IMG/VR virus record: IMGVR_UViG_3300028840_007509
Location: 1 to 37,575 of that record
Reading direction: 5' to 3' (one strand)
From: a virus
DNA length: 37,575 nucleotides
Shown here: positions 6,982 to 15,245 of the stretch, one piece after another
Numbering within the stretch: position 1 is the stretch's first letter
Layout of the letters: each line of letters starts with the position of its first letter
The notes under the pieces: model-generated
Told to the model about the DNA's origin: nothing
Databases searched by the model: none
The model's input: the letters and a program-made list of their open reading frames with translations, nothing else
Program-made: the position numbers and the translations under genes

Positions 6982-7226
6982 GAGAAAATGTGAAGAAAAG
7001 CAAAGTTTTTTTGACCACCATGCTGAGTGGCATTTTCGTGACTGCAGGAATATGGTCAATCCAGGCTCAGACCAGGCTTGCTCACAGAGCTCTGTCAGAG
7101 CAGCATCTTGCTCACAGGTGGTTTGCAGAGGTTCCAAGAGGTTTTTCTGAGTTTCTGGCAGTTTTGCAATCACAGGCATTTCAAGGACTTAGAGCAATTG
7201 GCTGCAGCATGACACTTGTGACATAA
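6966..7226 (+). CDS. Putative small membrane-anchored protein, first rightward gene (86 aa)
   Basis: Starting at ATG 6966 (or 6969), the frame gives a basic N-terminus (RENVKKSK) followed by a hydrophobic stretch (VFLTTMLSGIFVTAGIW), a plausible signal anchor, and then about 50 soluble residues. Arginine codons are AGA/AGG, as in the rest of the phage, and the opposite strand uses codons that the phage avoids, which favours this strand. No ribosome binding site is visible, but TATAAT at 6953-6958 would put transcription start almost on the ATG, so a leaderless message is possible. The function is unknown. Confidence 0.4.
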   Translation: MMRISRENVKKSKVFLTTMLSGIFVTAGIWSIQAQTRLAHRALSEQHLAHRWFAEVPRGFSEFLAVLQSQAFQGLRAIGCSMTLVT

Positions 7227-7260
7227 GATGAGATGAGATGAGATGAGACAAGATGAGAAA
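7226..7260 (+). repeat. AGATG pentanucleotide tandem repeat
   Basis: Four perfect AGATG units (7226-7245) are followed by AGACA, AGATG and AGAAA. Because the unit is 5 bp, each copy shifts frame. Three successive copies contain ATG AGA TGA, a two-codon reading frame whose stop overlaps the next ATG, and only the fourth ATG (7243) opens into a long frame. Changing the copy number would alter which ATG leads into the gene. Confidence 0.85.
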
Positions 7261-7458
7261 AGAGAAGATGAGAAGAGAGGCACAATTGCCGTTTTCAACC
7301 AGGCATTTTCAAGACCAAAGCCACTGGCAGAGAATGCCACTGGCAAGAAAGCTGTTGACAAGTCCTCAAAGCACAGTACACTTTTGCCTGAGAAGGTGAG
7401 ACAGGCAACAAGCTTTGCAGTGGAATCACTGAAAGCCTTGAGAGCTTGTTTCCAATGA
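7243..7458 (+). CDS. Small basic protein (71 aa), start inside the AGATG repeat
   Basis: The only long frame after the repeat begins at ATG 7243. Its TGA stop overlaps the next gene's ATG (ATGA at 7455-7458), which argues for real, coupled translation. The N-terminus is highly charged (RQDEKREDEKRG) and is encoded by the degenerate end of the repeat; the remainder is helical and basic. No domain is recognised. The 3' end leads directly into the packaging genes. Confidence 0.5.
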   Translation: MRQDEKREDEKRGTIAVFNQAFSRPKPLAENATGKKAVDKSSKHSTLLPEKVRQATSFAVESLKALRACFQ

Positions 7459-7922
7459 ATGAGAAAGAGGACAAAGAGCAGCAAGAGCCAACAGAGCCTG
7501 AGCATGATGAATTCAGGAATCCTGATGGCACTTTCAAGCCTGGTCATCCTTTCAGGTGGCAGCCTGGTGAATCCGGAAATCCGGAAGGTCACACCAAGGG
7601 TGTGCCTCATTTCAAAAAGCTGAATGACCTCATGGTGCATCTTGCTCAACAGCCATGCACCAGGAAAGGATACAAGAAACTGACCTGGGGTGAGGCTTTT
7701 GTCAAGAGGCTCTTTGAGTTTGCTCTTGAGAAAGGCAATCCTGCCATGTGCAAGGAAATCCTTGACAGGATTGATGGCACAGTCAAGCAAGTGCATGAGG
7801 TTGAGGCAAACAGCAAGACCATTCTGACCTTTGAAATTGCCAAGCCACCAAATCCAGAGCAGCACAAGCAGAATGGTGAGAATGGCAAGCTCAATGGCTT
7901 GACCAAGAAAGGTGAGAGTTGA
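7455..7922 (+). CDS. DUF5681-domain protein, packaging-associated (155 aa)
   Basis: ATG at 7455 overlaps the upstream stop. Residues of about 20-50 carry the DUF5681 pattern, FRNPDGTFKPGHP and PGESGNPEGHTKG, in which a Gly-Asn-Pro turn is conserved. In many phages proteins with this motif sit just upstream of the large terminase and may include the small terminase subunit. Here the next 100 residues are helical (LFEFALEKGNPAMCKEILDRIDG), consistent with a helical oligomer. I therefore infer a DNA-recognition or packaging role, not proven. Confidence 0.7.
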   Translation: MNEKEDKEQQEPTEPEHDEFRNPDGTFKPGHPFRWQPGESGNPEGHTKGVPHFKKLNDLMVHLAQQPCTRKGYKKLTWGEAFVKRLFEFALEKGNPAMCKEILDRIDGTVKQVHEVEANSKTILTFEIAKPPNPEQHKQNGENGKLNGLTKKGES

Positions 7923-8248
7923 TGGCAAAGATGCCAGAAAGACAGCCAGAGCTCAGTGGTGCAGAGAGACAGGCAGCAGACCTGGTTGCTCAGGCAATCA
8001 ATGCTGATGTCAGCAACACCATTGGACTAAAGGTCAAGCTCTTTCAAATGGACATTGAGCAGCACCTTGCCTTGTGCAGACAGGCAATTGAGAAAGCCAT
8101 TGTCAAGCACAACCTGCCTGTCAAGGTCAACATGCACATTGGTCTTGAGGTTGATGAGACAGGTATCCGGAAAGAGGTCACCAGGAAAGTCAAGCAGGCT
8201 TTCAAAGGTGAGCTCACTGAGCAAGCAGACAACATGACCTTGTACTGA
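7922..8248 (+). CDS. Unknown small protein beside the terminase (108 aa)
   Basis: ATG at 7922 shares its A with the preceding stop (TGATG); TTG at 7919 is an alternative, and AAAGGTGAGAG lies just upstream. The protein is helical at first, then has a strand pair (VKVNMHIGLEVDE) and a basic helix. No family is recognised. Coupling to the DUF5681 gene on one side and the terminase cluster on the other suggests a packaging or head role. Confidence 0.7.
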   Translation: MAKMPERQPELSGAERQAADLVAQAINADVSNTIGLKVKLFQMDIEQHLALCRQAIEKAIVKHNLPVKVNMHIGLEVDETGIRKEVTRKVKQAFKGELTEQADNMTLY

Positions 8249-8261
8249 GAAAGGGGACAAG

Positions 8262-8687
8262 ATGCACACTGCATCAGACAACATGCTAATTGACTTGGCT
8301 CTGGCAACTGTTGAGGCTTTCCCTCTCAGGTCAACCAAGTATTATGACATGAGACAGTTTGACCGCATCTTGTTTGTCATGCAATATGACCAGGCAAACG
8401 GGATGCAAGGTGATGTCTCAATCATCAATGACACAGATGGTCAGGACAGTGACCCCAAGGTGCTCAAGGTTTTTCCAGGTCAAGTCATTGCAGGTGTCAA
8501 AGAGGTCTGGTGTGTAGAAATAAAAGCTGAGGATTTGGACAAAGACCATCCTTTTGTCAGACTTGACATCACCACAGCACCTGCCTTGAATGGTGGTGAC
8601 CTGACAGTGATTGCAGCTCTTCATGCAGCACATTACAAGTACAGCAACAAGCTTGATGCTGATAGAGTCCTGAAATCTTGGGAATGA
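8262..8687 (+). CDS. Member A of a four-copy small virion-like family (141 aa)
   Basis: ATG at 8262 follows GAGAAAGGGGACAAG. The protein shares four landmarks with the products at 15246, 15746 and 16314: an N-terminal SDNM/L, a DMRQFDR-type motif near residue 28 followed by a hydrophobic strand, EIKAEDL near residue 88, and a C-terminal HAAHYKY block. Length and predicted beta content are like those of small capsid-surface (decoration) proteins encoded beside major capsid genes in other phages. This copy lies 6.5 kb away from the others, just before the terminase, and is closest to member D in its C-terminus. Confidence 0.75.
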   Translation: MHTASDNMLIDLALATVEAFPLRSTKYYDMRQFDRILFVMQYDQANGMQGDVSIINDTDGQDSDPKVLKVFPGQVIAGVKEVWCVEIKAEDLDKDHPFVRLDITTAPALNGGDLTVIAALHAAHYKYSNKLDADRVLKSWE

Positions 8688-8706
8688 GAAAGAGAGACTG
8701 ACTGAG

Positions 8707-10074
8707 TTGATTGGCACACTGCCAGAAAACCAGGTAAAGGTCAAGCTGCTGCCAAAGCAGCATGATTTCCTTTTCTGCCAAGCCAAAGAAAAGATGTATG
8801 ATGGTGCCTTTGGTGCTGGTAAGAGCAGAGTGCTTGCATACAATGCTGCCATGCAAGCTGCTCTGTATCCTGGCAACCTGGTTGGTCTTTTCCGGAAAAC
8901 TCTCACAAGCCTCAAAGCCACAACCTTGAGAGTCCTGCTTGAGAAAGATGGCAACCTGCCACCTGTCCTGCCTCTTGGCTCATACAAGCACAACAAGACA
9001 GACCATGTCATTCATGTGCATGGTGGTGGTGACATATTCTATGGTGGACTTGATGACCCTCTCAGGATTGCCTCTCTCAACCTTGGCTCTGCCTTTGTGG
9101 ATGAGAGCAGAGAGATGGATGAGGATGAGTACATCATGGTGCTTGGCAGGCTGAGAAATACTGCTGACCCTGTCAGACAGCTTGGTACTGCCACCAATCC
9201 GGATGCGCCATCTCATTTTCTGTACAAGAGGTTTTACTTGCAGAAAGACAGCAGCAGAGCTGTTTTCAAGTCCAGGTCAATTGACAATTTCTTTCTGCCT
9301 CAAGACTATCTTGAAAGCCTTGGCAGATTCACTGGTCAGTACAGAGACAGATTTGTGCTTGGCAAGTGGGTTGCTTTCGAAGGTCTCATATATGACAATT
9401 TCAGCAGAGATGTCCATGTGGTGCACAGAGACCTCTCTGAATTCCAGTGGTTTCTGCTCAGTGTGGATGAAGGATACAAAGACCCGGCAGTGATTGGACT
9501 GTGGGGCATTGATTCTGACAACCGGATGCACCTGCTCAAGATGTTTTACAGAAGGCAGGTGCTGCCAACTCAATTCATTCAAGTGCTCAAGTATTATGGC
9601 ATGAGCCTGTTGCTTGAGCTCAAGGCTCAGTCCAAGAATCCAGAGCTCTTTGAGCTGCCAATGAGAATCTTTGTCTTTGACCCCAGTGCTGCTGGCTTGA
9701 GAGCTGATGCTGAGAATGAAGGTCTGGACTGCAGAGACACCAGCAATGCAGTCTTTGATGGCATTCAAGAGGTCAGAGACAAGATGGCAATTGCTGGTGA
9801 TGGCAGACCTGGTCTCACAGTTGAGCCTGGTGGTGAAGGTGTTGATGATTGGCTGACAGAGGTTGAGTCATATCACCTGGACAAGAATGAGAAACCAGCA
9901 AAAGGGCTTGACCATGCAATGGACATGACCAGATATGCTGCCATGTTTCTCAAGCTTGGTGTTGCTCAACCAAGGCTGTTGAGAGTTTCAGGCATTGGCA
10001 GTGAGCAGAAAGAAGAGCTCTCCGATGAGGAAAGAGAGCAAAAGCTTTTTGAAAGAGAGGCAGCATGGGCATAA
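8707..10074 (+). CDS. terL: Large terminase subunit (TerL), 455 aa
   Basis: TerL is the ATP-driven motor and nuclease that packages DNA into the prohead. The ATPase half shows Walker A GAFGAGKS (residues 33-40), Walker B with the catalytic Asp-Glu in SAFVDES (Asp132-Glu133), and the coupling motif GTATNPD (160-166). The nuclease half has acidic residues at the expected sites: Asp254 (SVDEGYKDP), Asp325 (FVFDPS) and Asp402/406 (DHAMDMTRY). The length is usual for the family. The start is TTG at 8707; the binding site is weak (AAGAGAG), and the frame is open upstream, so the exact start is uncertain. The 3' end overlaps the portal gene by 10 nt. Confidence 0.95.
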   Translation: MIGTLPENQVKVKLLPKQHDFLFCQAKEKMYDGAFGAGKSRVLAYNAAMQAALYPGNLVGLFRKTLTSLKATTLRVLLEKDGNLPPVLPLGSYKHNKTDHVIHVHGGGDIFYGGLDDPLRIASLNLGSAFVDESREMDEDEYIMVLGRLRNTADPVRQLGTATNPDAPSHFLYKRFYLQKDSSRAVFKSRSIDNFFLPQDYLESLGRFTGQYRDRFVLGKWVAFEGLIYDNFSRDVHVVHRDLSEFQWFLLSVDEGYKDPAVIGLWGIDSDNRMHLLKMFYRRQVLPTQFIQVLKYYGMSLLLELKAQSKNPELFELPMRIFVFDPSAAGLRADAENEGLDCRDTSNAVFDGIQEVRDKMAIAGDGRPGLTVEPGGEGVDDWLTEVESYHLDKNEKPAKGLDHAMDMTRYAAMFLKLGVAQPRLLRVSGIGSEQKEELSDEEREQKLFEREAAWA

Positions 10075-12284
10075 TTGCAGCAGTCAAGAGGATGCTCAAG
10101 CCAGTGCAGGTGCTGGTCAAGCCTGTATTCAGAAGCATCTCATATGCAAGGCTGTTTGGTCAGTCTGAGAAAATGAAAGCCGCTCAGCAGCTTGAGCACT
10201 TCCGGCACTGGATTTACATCTGCTCAACCAAGAATGCTCAGTCAGTTGCTGCTGTGCCTTTGCACCTGTATGTCACAACCAACAGAGGACAGAAAGCATA
10301 CCCCAACCTGAGAAAAGGCATTGACACCAAGCCAGTTGAAAACAAGAGACTCAAAGAGCTGCACACCAGAAGGCATCTTGCTCAGAAACTCAACAAGGCT
10401 GTCATGGTTGAAGAGGTTATTGAGCATCCTTTCCTTGACCTCTGGCAGAAAGCCAACCAGAGAGAGGATGGCTTTGAGATGCTCAGCAAGCTGCAGCTCT
10501 TTCTTGAGCTCACAGGCAATGCATATATGTGGGTGCAGAAAGACTCACTTGGTGTGCCAATTGCTCTGTGGACTCTGCAGAGCCAGTTTGTCAAGATTGT
10601 GCCTGGTGAGAATGACTTTGTCATGGGGTACTTGTATGGCACAAGTCCGGACACTCAGGTTGCTCTGACTGCAGATGAGGTTGTGCATTTCAAATTCACC
10701 AATCCTCATGATGTATTCTATGGTTTCAGTCCAATCCAGGCAGCCTTTGCAGCCATCAAGCGCAAAGAGGATTATGATGCTTATGAGGATGCCTTGCTGA
10801 CCAACAATGCAAGACCTGACTTTGCACTCAAGCACAAAGGCAAGGTCAACTCAAAGACTCTCAAGGAAATCAGAGAGAGATGGTCTCAACTGTATGGCAA
10901 AGGCAAGACAGGCTCTGTGGCAGTCCTTGAAGGTGACCTGGACATTCAGCAAATCGGATTCTCACCAAGAGACATTGCCTTTCTGAAAGGTCAGAAATTC
11001 TCAAGAGAAGAAATCCTTGGTGTGTATGGTGTGCCACTCTCAAAGGTCACAACTCAAGATGTCAACCTTGCCAATGCTGAGGTTGGTGAGGTTCAATACC
11101 AGAGAGACACGGTTGTGCCAAGGCTGAATCTTGATGAGGACAAGCTCAACCAAGACCTGGTTGGCATGTTTGATGAGAGGCTCTTTGTTGCCTTTGACAA
11201 TCCTGTGCCAGAGGACAAGCAATTCAAGCTCAGCAAGTCAGACACATACATCAAGAATGGTGTGCTCACCATCAATGAGGTCAGAGAGCAGGAAGGTCTT
11301 GAGCCAGTTGCCTGGGGCAGAACACCTTGGATGCCAATGACCATGATTCCGGTTGGCAGCTCTGGTCAACCACCTGCTCTGCCTGAGCCTGAATCTGAGA
11401 AAACAAAACAGAAAGGGGGCAGTGGTGCTGCAGAGCTGCTGCCCCCGATGCATTTCCATGTCAACCTCTTTGACCAGGATGGCAGGCTGATGCATATGAC
11501 TCAGAATGAGGTCAAGCAATCCATTCTCTGGCAAGCTGTACCTGAGATGGCAAGGATAATGAGGCAGATTTTCAGAGAGTGGAAAGAGGACATGCTCAAG
11601 CAGCTTGAGAAAATGAAAGTGGCTGTGCCTGCTGCCATCAATGCCAAAGGTGAAGGTGTGCCTGAGTGGACACCTGAGATGCTTGAGAGAGAAAAGTGGG
11701 CTGCAGAAATCAACCGAAGGATGTCAGGCGCAATCAGAAAGCAGCTTGTGCATGGTGGTCAGAGAGGCTTGACAATGGTTGGCTCTGGCATCTCTTTCAA
11801 TGTCCTCAATCCGGAAATCCAGACTTGGCTTGAGACATACACATTCCACTTTGCAGACATTACAGCCACTCACACATCGGCAGAGTTTGCAGCTCAGATG
11901 CAGGCAGGTTTCACTGCTGGTGAGGATATTCCAGAGCTCAGGTCAAGGTTGCTTGACTTCTGGGAAAACAGAATGGAAAGGTGGAAAGCTGAGCAGATTG
12001 CCAGGACTGAAAGCACCAGAGCAGCTCACCAAGGAATGTTGAAAGGCTTTGAGCAATCAAAGGTGGTGAGAGCAGTTGTCTGGGATGCACAAGCGGATGC
12101 CTGTCCATTCTGCACTGAGCTGGATGGCAGAGTTGTTGGACTTGGCACAGCTTTCTTTGAGCAAGGTCAGTCAATGGATGTGCAGGATGCAGGCACACTC
12201 AAATTTGATTATGAGCCAGTGACCTCACCACCTTTACATCCAAATTGCAGGTGCACACTGAGAGCTGAATTGAAAGGGGAGTGA
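10065..12284 (+). CDS. Portal protein fused to a MuF/SPP1 gp7-type head morphogenesis domain (739 aa)
   Basis: The first 420 residues are an HK97-type portal: EHFRHWIYICSTKNAQSVAAVPL, here split for length, then a YGFSPIQAA block, then SREEILGVYGVPLSK. The portal forms the dodecameric ring through which DNA enters. After a Pro/Gly linker near residues 435-465 comes a second module with IARTESTRAAHQG (near 646), CPFC (680-683) and a final HPNCRC (725-730), the Cys/His signature of MuF (gp7) head morphogenesis proteins, which are normally separate. No stop or frameshift separates the two parts, so this is a true fusion. ATG at 10065 lies inside the terL end. Confidence 0.9.
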   Translation: MGIIAAVKRMLKPVQVLVKPVFRSISYARLFGQSEKMKAAQQLEHFRHWIYICSTKNAQSVAAVPLHLYVTTNRGQKAYPNLRKGIDTKPVENKRLKELHTRRHLAQKLNKAVMVEEVIEHPFLDLWQKANQREDGFEMLSKLQLFLELTGNAYMWVQKDSLGVPIALWTLQSQFVKIVPGENDFVMGYLYGTSPDTQVALTADEVVHFKFTNPHDVFYGFSPIQAAFAAIKRKEDYDAYEDALLTNNARPDFALKHKGKVNSKTLKEIRERWSQLYGKGKTGSVAVLEGDLDIQQIGFSPRDIAFLKGQKFSREEILGVYGVPLSKVTTQDVNLANAEVGEVQYQRDTVVPRLNLDEDKLNQDLVGMFDERLFVAFDNPVPEDKQFKLSKSDTYIKNGVLTINEVREQEGLEPVAWGRTPWMPMTMIPVGSSGQPPALPEPESEKTKQKGGSGAAELLPPMHFHVNLFDQDGRLMHMTQNEVKQSILWQAVPEMARIMRQIFREWKEDMLKQLEKMKVAVPAAINAKGEGVPEWTPEMLEREKWAAEINRRMSGAIRKQLVHGGQRGLTMVGSGISFNVLNPEIQTWLETYTFHFADITATHTSAEFAAQMQAGFTAGEDIPELRSRLLDFWENRMERWKAEQIARTESTRAAHQGMLKGFEQSKVVRAVVWDAQADACPFCTELDGRVVGLGTAFFEQGQSMDVQDAGTLKFDYEPVTSPPLHPNCRCTLRAELKGE

Positions 12285-12288
12285 GCTG

Positions 12289-13761
12289 ATGGTTGTCACT
12301 GAAATCCTCAAGAAGGATGAGTTGCCAGAAGAGCTCAAGCTCATCCTTGAGGCAAATGGTGCTGAGACTTTTGTGAGAAAGAATGTCACACTCACAAAAG
12401 AGCCTGACCTCAAAGAAGGTGAGAGAGCTGAAATCACCTATGTGTCCACAGTGGACAGAGACAGAGATGATGAGGTCTTGCTGCCATCAGGTTGTGACCT
12501 CAGAGAATTCAAGAAAGCACCACAGGTGCTGTGGGGGCATGATTACAGAATGCCACCAATTGGCTCTGACAAGTGGATTAAGACTGACAACAAAGGCATC
12601 ATTGCCAAGACCATATATGCTGAGACTCCAAGAGCTGAGGAAATATGGCAGCTTGTCAGACAAGGACATCTCAAGACATCCTCAGTTGGTTTCATTCCTG
12701 TCAAGTGGCTCAACAAGAATGATGATGGCTGGATGACTCTCATCAAGAGAGAGGCTCAGAAAGGCAACATCATTGATGCGGAAAAGACCAAGAGAATTTA
12801 CACCAAGTGGATTCTGCTTGAGCACAGCAAGGTCAGTGTGCCTGCCAACATCAATGCTCTCACAGTGGCTGTGGCAAAAGGCAGGCTGCAGCTCTCACCT
12901 GAGACTCTGGATGACCTTGGCATTCTCAGCCTGGAAACCAAAGGTGTCATTCCTTTCAGAGACTATGGCACAGAGCCTGAAGGCTCAGCATGGGATGGTG
13001 CAGCTCAGGTCAGAGCTGCTGACACTGAGACCTTGATGAAAATCTGTGCCTGGTATGACTCAGAGAATCCGGAAGTCAAGCAAGCATACAAGTTGCCACA
13101 TCACAAGGCTGATGGTCTCAAGTGCAACTGGAAAGGCACTGCTGCTGCAATGGCAGCTTTGCTTGGTGCCAGAGGCGGGGTCAACATTCCGGATGGTGAC
13201 AAGTCTGGTGTCCATTCTCACCTGTCCAGACATTACAAGCAGTTTGACAAAGAGCCACCTGAGCTCAGAGAATACAATGAGCTTGAGCTGAAAGGTCTCT
13301 TTGGCAATGACCTCATTGAAGAGCTGCAGTGGCAAGAGACTTGTGAGAAAGAAAACTGGGATGACCTTGGTGCAGCTCTCAAGCCATACCCCAATGAGCA
13401 CAGTTGCAGGCTGCAAGACCCGGACAAGTACAGCAGGTTTGCCAGAAACAACAACCGATTTGGAGATGGCATCCATGCCATCTTTGGCAGGCGCAAGACA
13501 GATGGCAAGTCAGAGCTGCAGGCAATCAGGTTTGACAAGACCAAATTCACTGTGGCTCAGGCAAAGAAATGGTGCAAAGACCATGACCATACCTGCAAGC
13601 CATTTGAGCCTGCAACTCAGACAGGCAAAGTCATCCAGGTGCTCAGTGTCTGTGATGTCAGACCTGAGAAGAAAGCAGTCATTCAGGTGTTGAAAACACC
13701 TGAGCAGGCAATTGCTGAGGAAACTGAAAGAACTCTCAACAGAGCTCTTGGCAAAGTGTGA
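12289..13761 (+). CDS. Prohead protease with two extra C-terminal domains (490 aa)
   Basis: ATG at 12289 follows AAAGGGGAGTGAGCTG. Residues 1-200 are an HK97-type (U35/S78) maturation protease: His84 in VLWGHDYRMPPIG, Ser131/132 in LKTSSVGF, and the acidic partner plus SVPANINA near residues 178-190. This enzyme trims the capsid and scaffold during head maturation. Residues of about 225-325 form a second domain ending in LLGARGGVNIPD and HLSRHY, and residues 365-445 a third (EHSCRLQDPDKYSRFARN, then IRFDKTKFTVAQAKKW). Both extra domains are seen fused to proteases in other phages; their job is not established. Confidence 0.9.
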   Translation: MVVTEILKKDELPEELKLILEANGAETFVRKNVTLTKEPDLKEGERAEITYVSTVDRDRDDEVLLPSGCDLREFKKAPQVLWGHDYRMPPIGSDKWIKTDNKGIIAKTIYAETPRAEEIWQLVRQGHLKTSSVGFIPVKWLNKNDDGWMTLIKREAQKGNIIDAEKTKRIYTKWILLEHSKVSVPANINALTVAVAKGRLQLSPETLDDLGILSLETKGVIPFRDYGTEPEGSAWDGAAQVRAADTETLMKICAWYDSENPEVKQAYKLPHHKADGLKCNWKGTAAAMAALLGARGGVNIPDGDKSGVHSHLSRHYKQFDKEPPELREYNELELKGLFGNDLIEELQWQETCEKENWDDLGAALKPYPNEHSCRLQDPDKYSRFARNNNRFGDGIHAIFGRRKTDGKSELQAIRFDKTKFTVAQAKKWCKDHDHTCKPFEPATQTGKVIQVLSVCDVRPEKKAVIQVLKTPEQAIAEETERTLNRALGKV

Positions 13762-13808
13762 TTGGTTTGTTTTGTCCGTTTTCAACAGTCTTTTGAAAGG
13801 GGAATGAG

Positions 13809-15158
13809 TTGAAAGTCAAGCTGTTGAAGGATGTTGTGCTGGAAGGCGATGAGTACAAAGCCAACACCATTGTTGGTGTTGATGAGGTCACAGCCTCAAA
13901 GCTCATTGCTGATGGTGATGGTGAAGAGGTCAAAGAGCTTGACCCAAGCACCACTGATGATGAGACCAAGGCTGCCAAGATTGCCAAGCTTGCTGTGGAT
14001 TCCTGCTTGGCAGAATTCAGGAAAACTCAAGAGGAATTCCTGAAGAGGCTGCCAAAGGTTGAGGTTGTTGAGAATCCTCATCCTTTCAAGAGCTTTGGTC
14101 ATTTCCTTTCATGTGTCAAGCAGGCTGCAGTGACAGGTCAGAGACCTGAGCCGCTGCAGAAATACCTGGATGGCATTGAAAAGAAAAACAAGGCTCTCAG
14201 AGATGCTGGCATTGGCAAAGCAGAAGGTGATGTCATGCTGGTTGGTGATGATGCTCAAGGTGGCTTTCTGGCACCTGGTGAGCACAGAGCTGAGCTGCTG
14301 ACAACTGCTCTTGAGCAGGCTTTCTTTTACCCCAGAGCCAGATTCATTCCAATGGCAATGAGCAAGATTGACTTTCCTGCAATCTTTGACGATGACCACA
14401 CTGAAGGCAAATTCTATGGTGGTGTGGAAATCATCAGAGTTGCAGAAGGTGCTCAGAAAACTGAGAGCAAGCCAAAGACAGGTCAGATTGAGCTCAATCT
14501 GTCTGAGGTTGCTGGTCTCTGTTATGTGACCAACAATCTGCTTGAGGATAGCATGGTGAGTGTTGAGGCAATGCTCATGTCTGTCTTTGGACAGGCAATT
14601 GCCTTTGTCATTGATGACGATTGCATCAATGGCAATGGTGCCGGACAGCCTCAAGGATTCCTGCAGGCACCTTGCCTGGTGACAATCGGCAGGACAGGTG
14701 CAGGCATTGCTGCTGATGATGTCCTCAACCTCTGGCAGTCAATGTTCCCGGCATCCAAGCAGAGAGCCATCTGGATTGCCAACCATGAGACCTTCACTCA
14801 GCTTGCCAAGATGGAAATCGGTGACAGCCCGGCATGGATGCCTGCCAATGGTCTCAGTGGCAAGCCTTATGACATGCTCATGGGCAAGCCAATTTTCTTC
14901 ACAGAGAAAGCACCTGCTCTCAATGCTGGTGGTGACCTCTCTGTGGTTGACCCGGGCATGTACCTGCTTGCTGGCAAGGCAGGTCTGAATGTCAAGACTG
15001 ACACCAGTATTCACATCAGGTTTGACAAAGACCAGACTGCCTTCAGATTCACAATCAGGTATGATGGCAAGGCATGGTGGAAATCCAGCCTCAAGCCAAA
15101 GAATGCCACTCAGGATTTCAGGCTCAGTCCCTTTGTGACTCTTGGAGCTCAGCAGTAA
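13809..15158 (+). CDS. Major capsid protein, HK97 fold (449 aa)
   Basis: TTG at 13809 follows AAAGGGGAATGAG, with the long frame beginning at KVKLLKDVVL. Residues 1-45 form a small domain resembling the stand-alone protein at 17087. Residues 55-110 are helical, as in the scaffolding delta domain removed by the protease. The rest has HK97 capsid features: DAQGGFLAPGEHRAELL, then PMAMSKIDFPAI, GQIELNLSEVAG with the following YVTNNLLEDS, NGNGAGQPQGFL, and a C-terminal FRFTIRYDGK. It is the shell subunit and the natural substrate of the upstream protease. Confidence 0.95.
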   Translation: MKVKLLKDVVLEGDEYKANTIVGVDEVTASKLIADGDGEEVKELDPSTTDDETKAAKIAKLAVDSCLAEFRKTQEEFLKRLPKVEVVENPHPFKSFGHFLSCVKQAAVTGQRPEPLQKYLDGIEKKNKALRDAGIGKAEGDVMLVGDDAQGGFLAPGEHRAELLTTALEQAFFYPRARFIPMAMSKIDFPAIFDDDHTEGKFYGGVEIIRVAEGAQKTESKPKTGQIELNLSEVAGLCYVTNNLLEDSMVSVEAMLMSVFGQAIAFVIDDDCINGNGAGQPQGFLQAPCLVTIGRTGAGIAADDVLNLWQSMFPASKQRAIWIANHETFTQLAKMEIGDSPAWMPANGLSGKPYDMLMGKPIFFTEKAPALNAGGDLSVVDPGMYLLAGKAGLNVKTDTSIHIRFDKDQTAFRFTIRYDGKAWWKSSLKPKNATQDFRLSPFVTLGAQQ

Positions 15159-15179
15159 AAGTTGACCTGCGGGTGATTT

Positions 15180-15211
15180 GGCAGCTCTGTGGTGAGAGCT
15201 GCAGAGCTGCC
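15180..15211 (+). promoter_or_regulatory. Perfect 10-bp hairpin after the capsid gene
   Basis: GGCAGCTCTG (15180-15189) pairs perfectly with CAGAGCTGCC (15202-15211) across a 12-nt loop. No T-run follows, so a simple intrinsic terminator is unlikely. A position between the major capsid gene and the next cistron suggests an mRNA-processing or stability element that keeps capsid message abundant, which is inference. Confidence 0.55.
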
Positions 15212-15245
15212 TCACTCATGGTCAAACTCAGAAAGGGGGATGAGT

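Noticed and set aside
6943-7179. Leftward 78-residue frame opposite the 6966 gene
   Set aside because: It uses codons the phage avoids (CGA, TTA, GTA) and lacks a ribosome binding site; the rightward frame fits the genome's codon use better.
7226-7260. CRISPR-like or satellite repeat
   Set aside because: Units are 5 bp and contiguous with no spacers; it is a simple tandem repeat.
7170-7928. Leftward 252-residue frame
   Set aside because: It is antisense to the 7243 and DUF5681 genes, which have overlapping start/stop coupling and family motifs.
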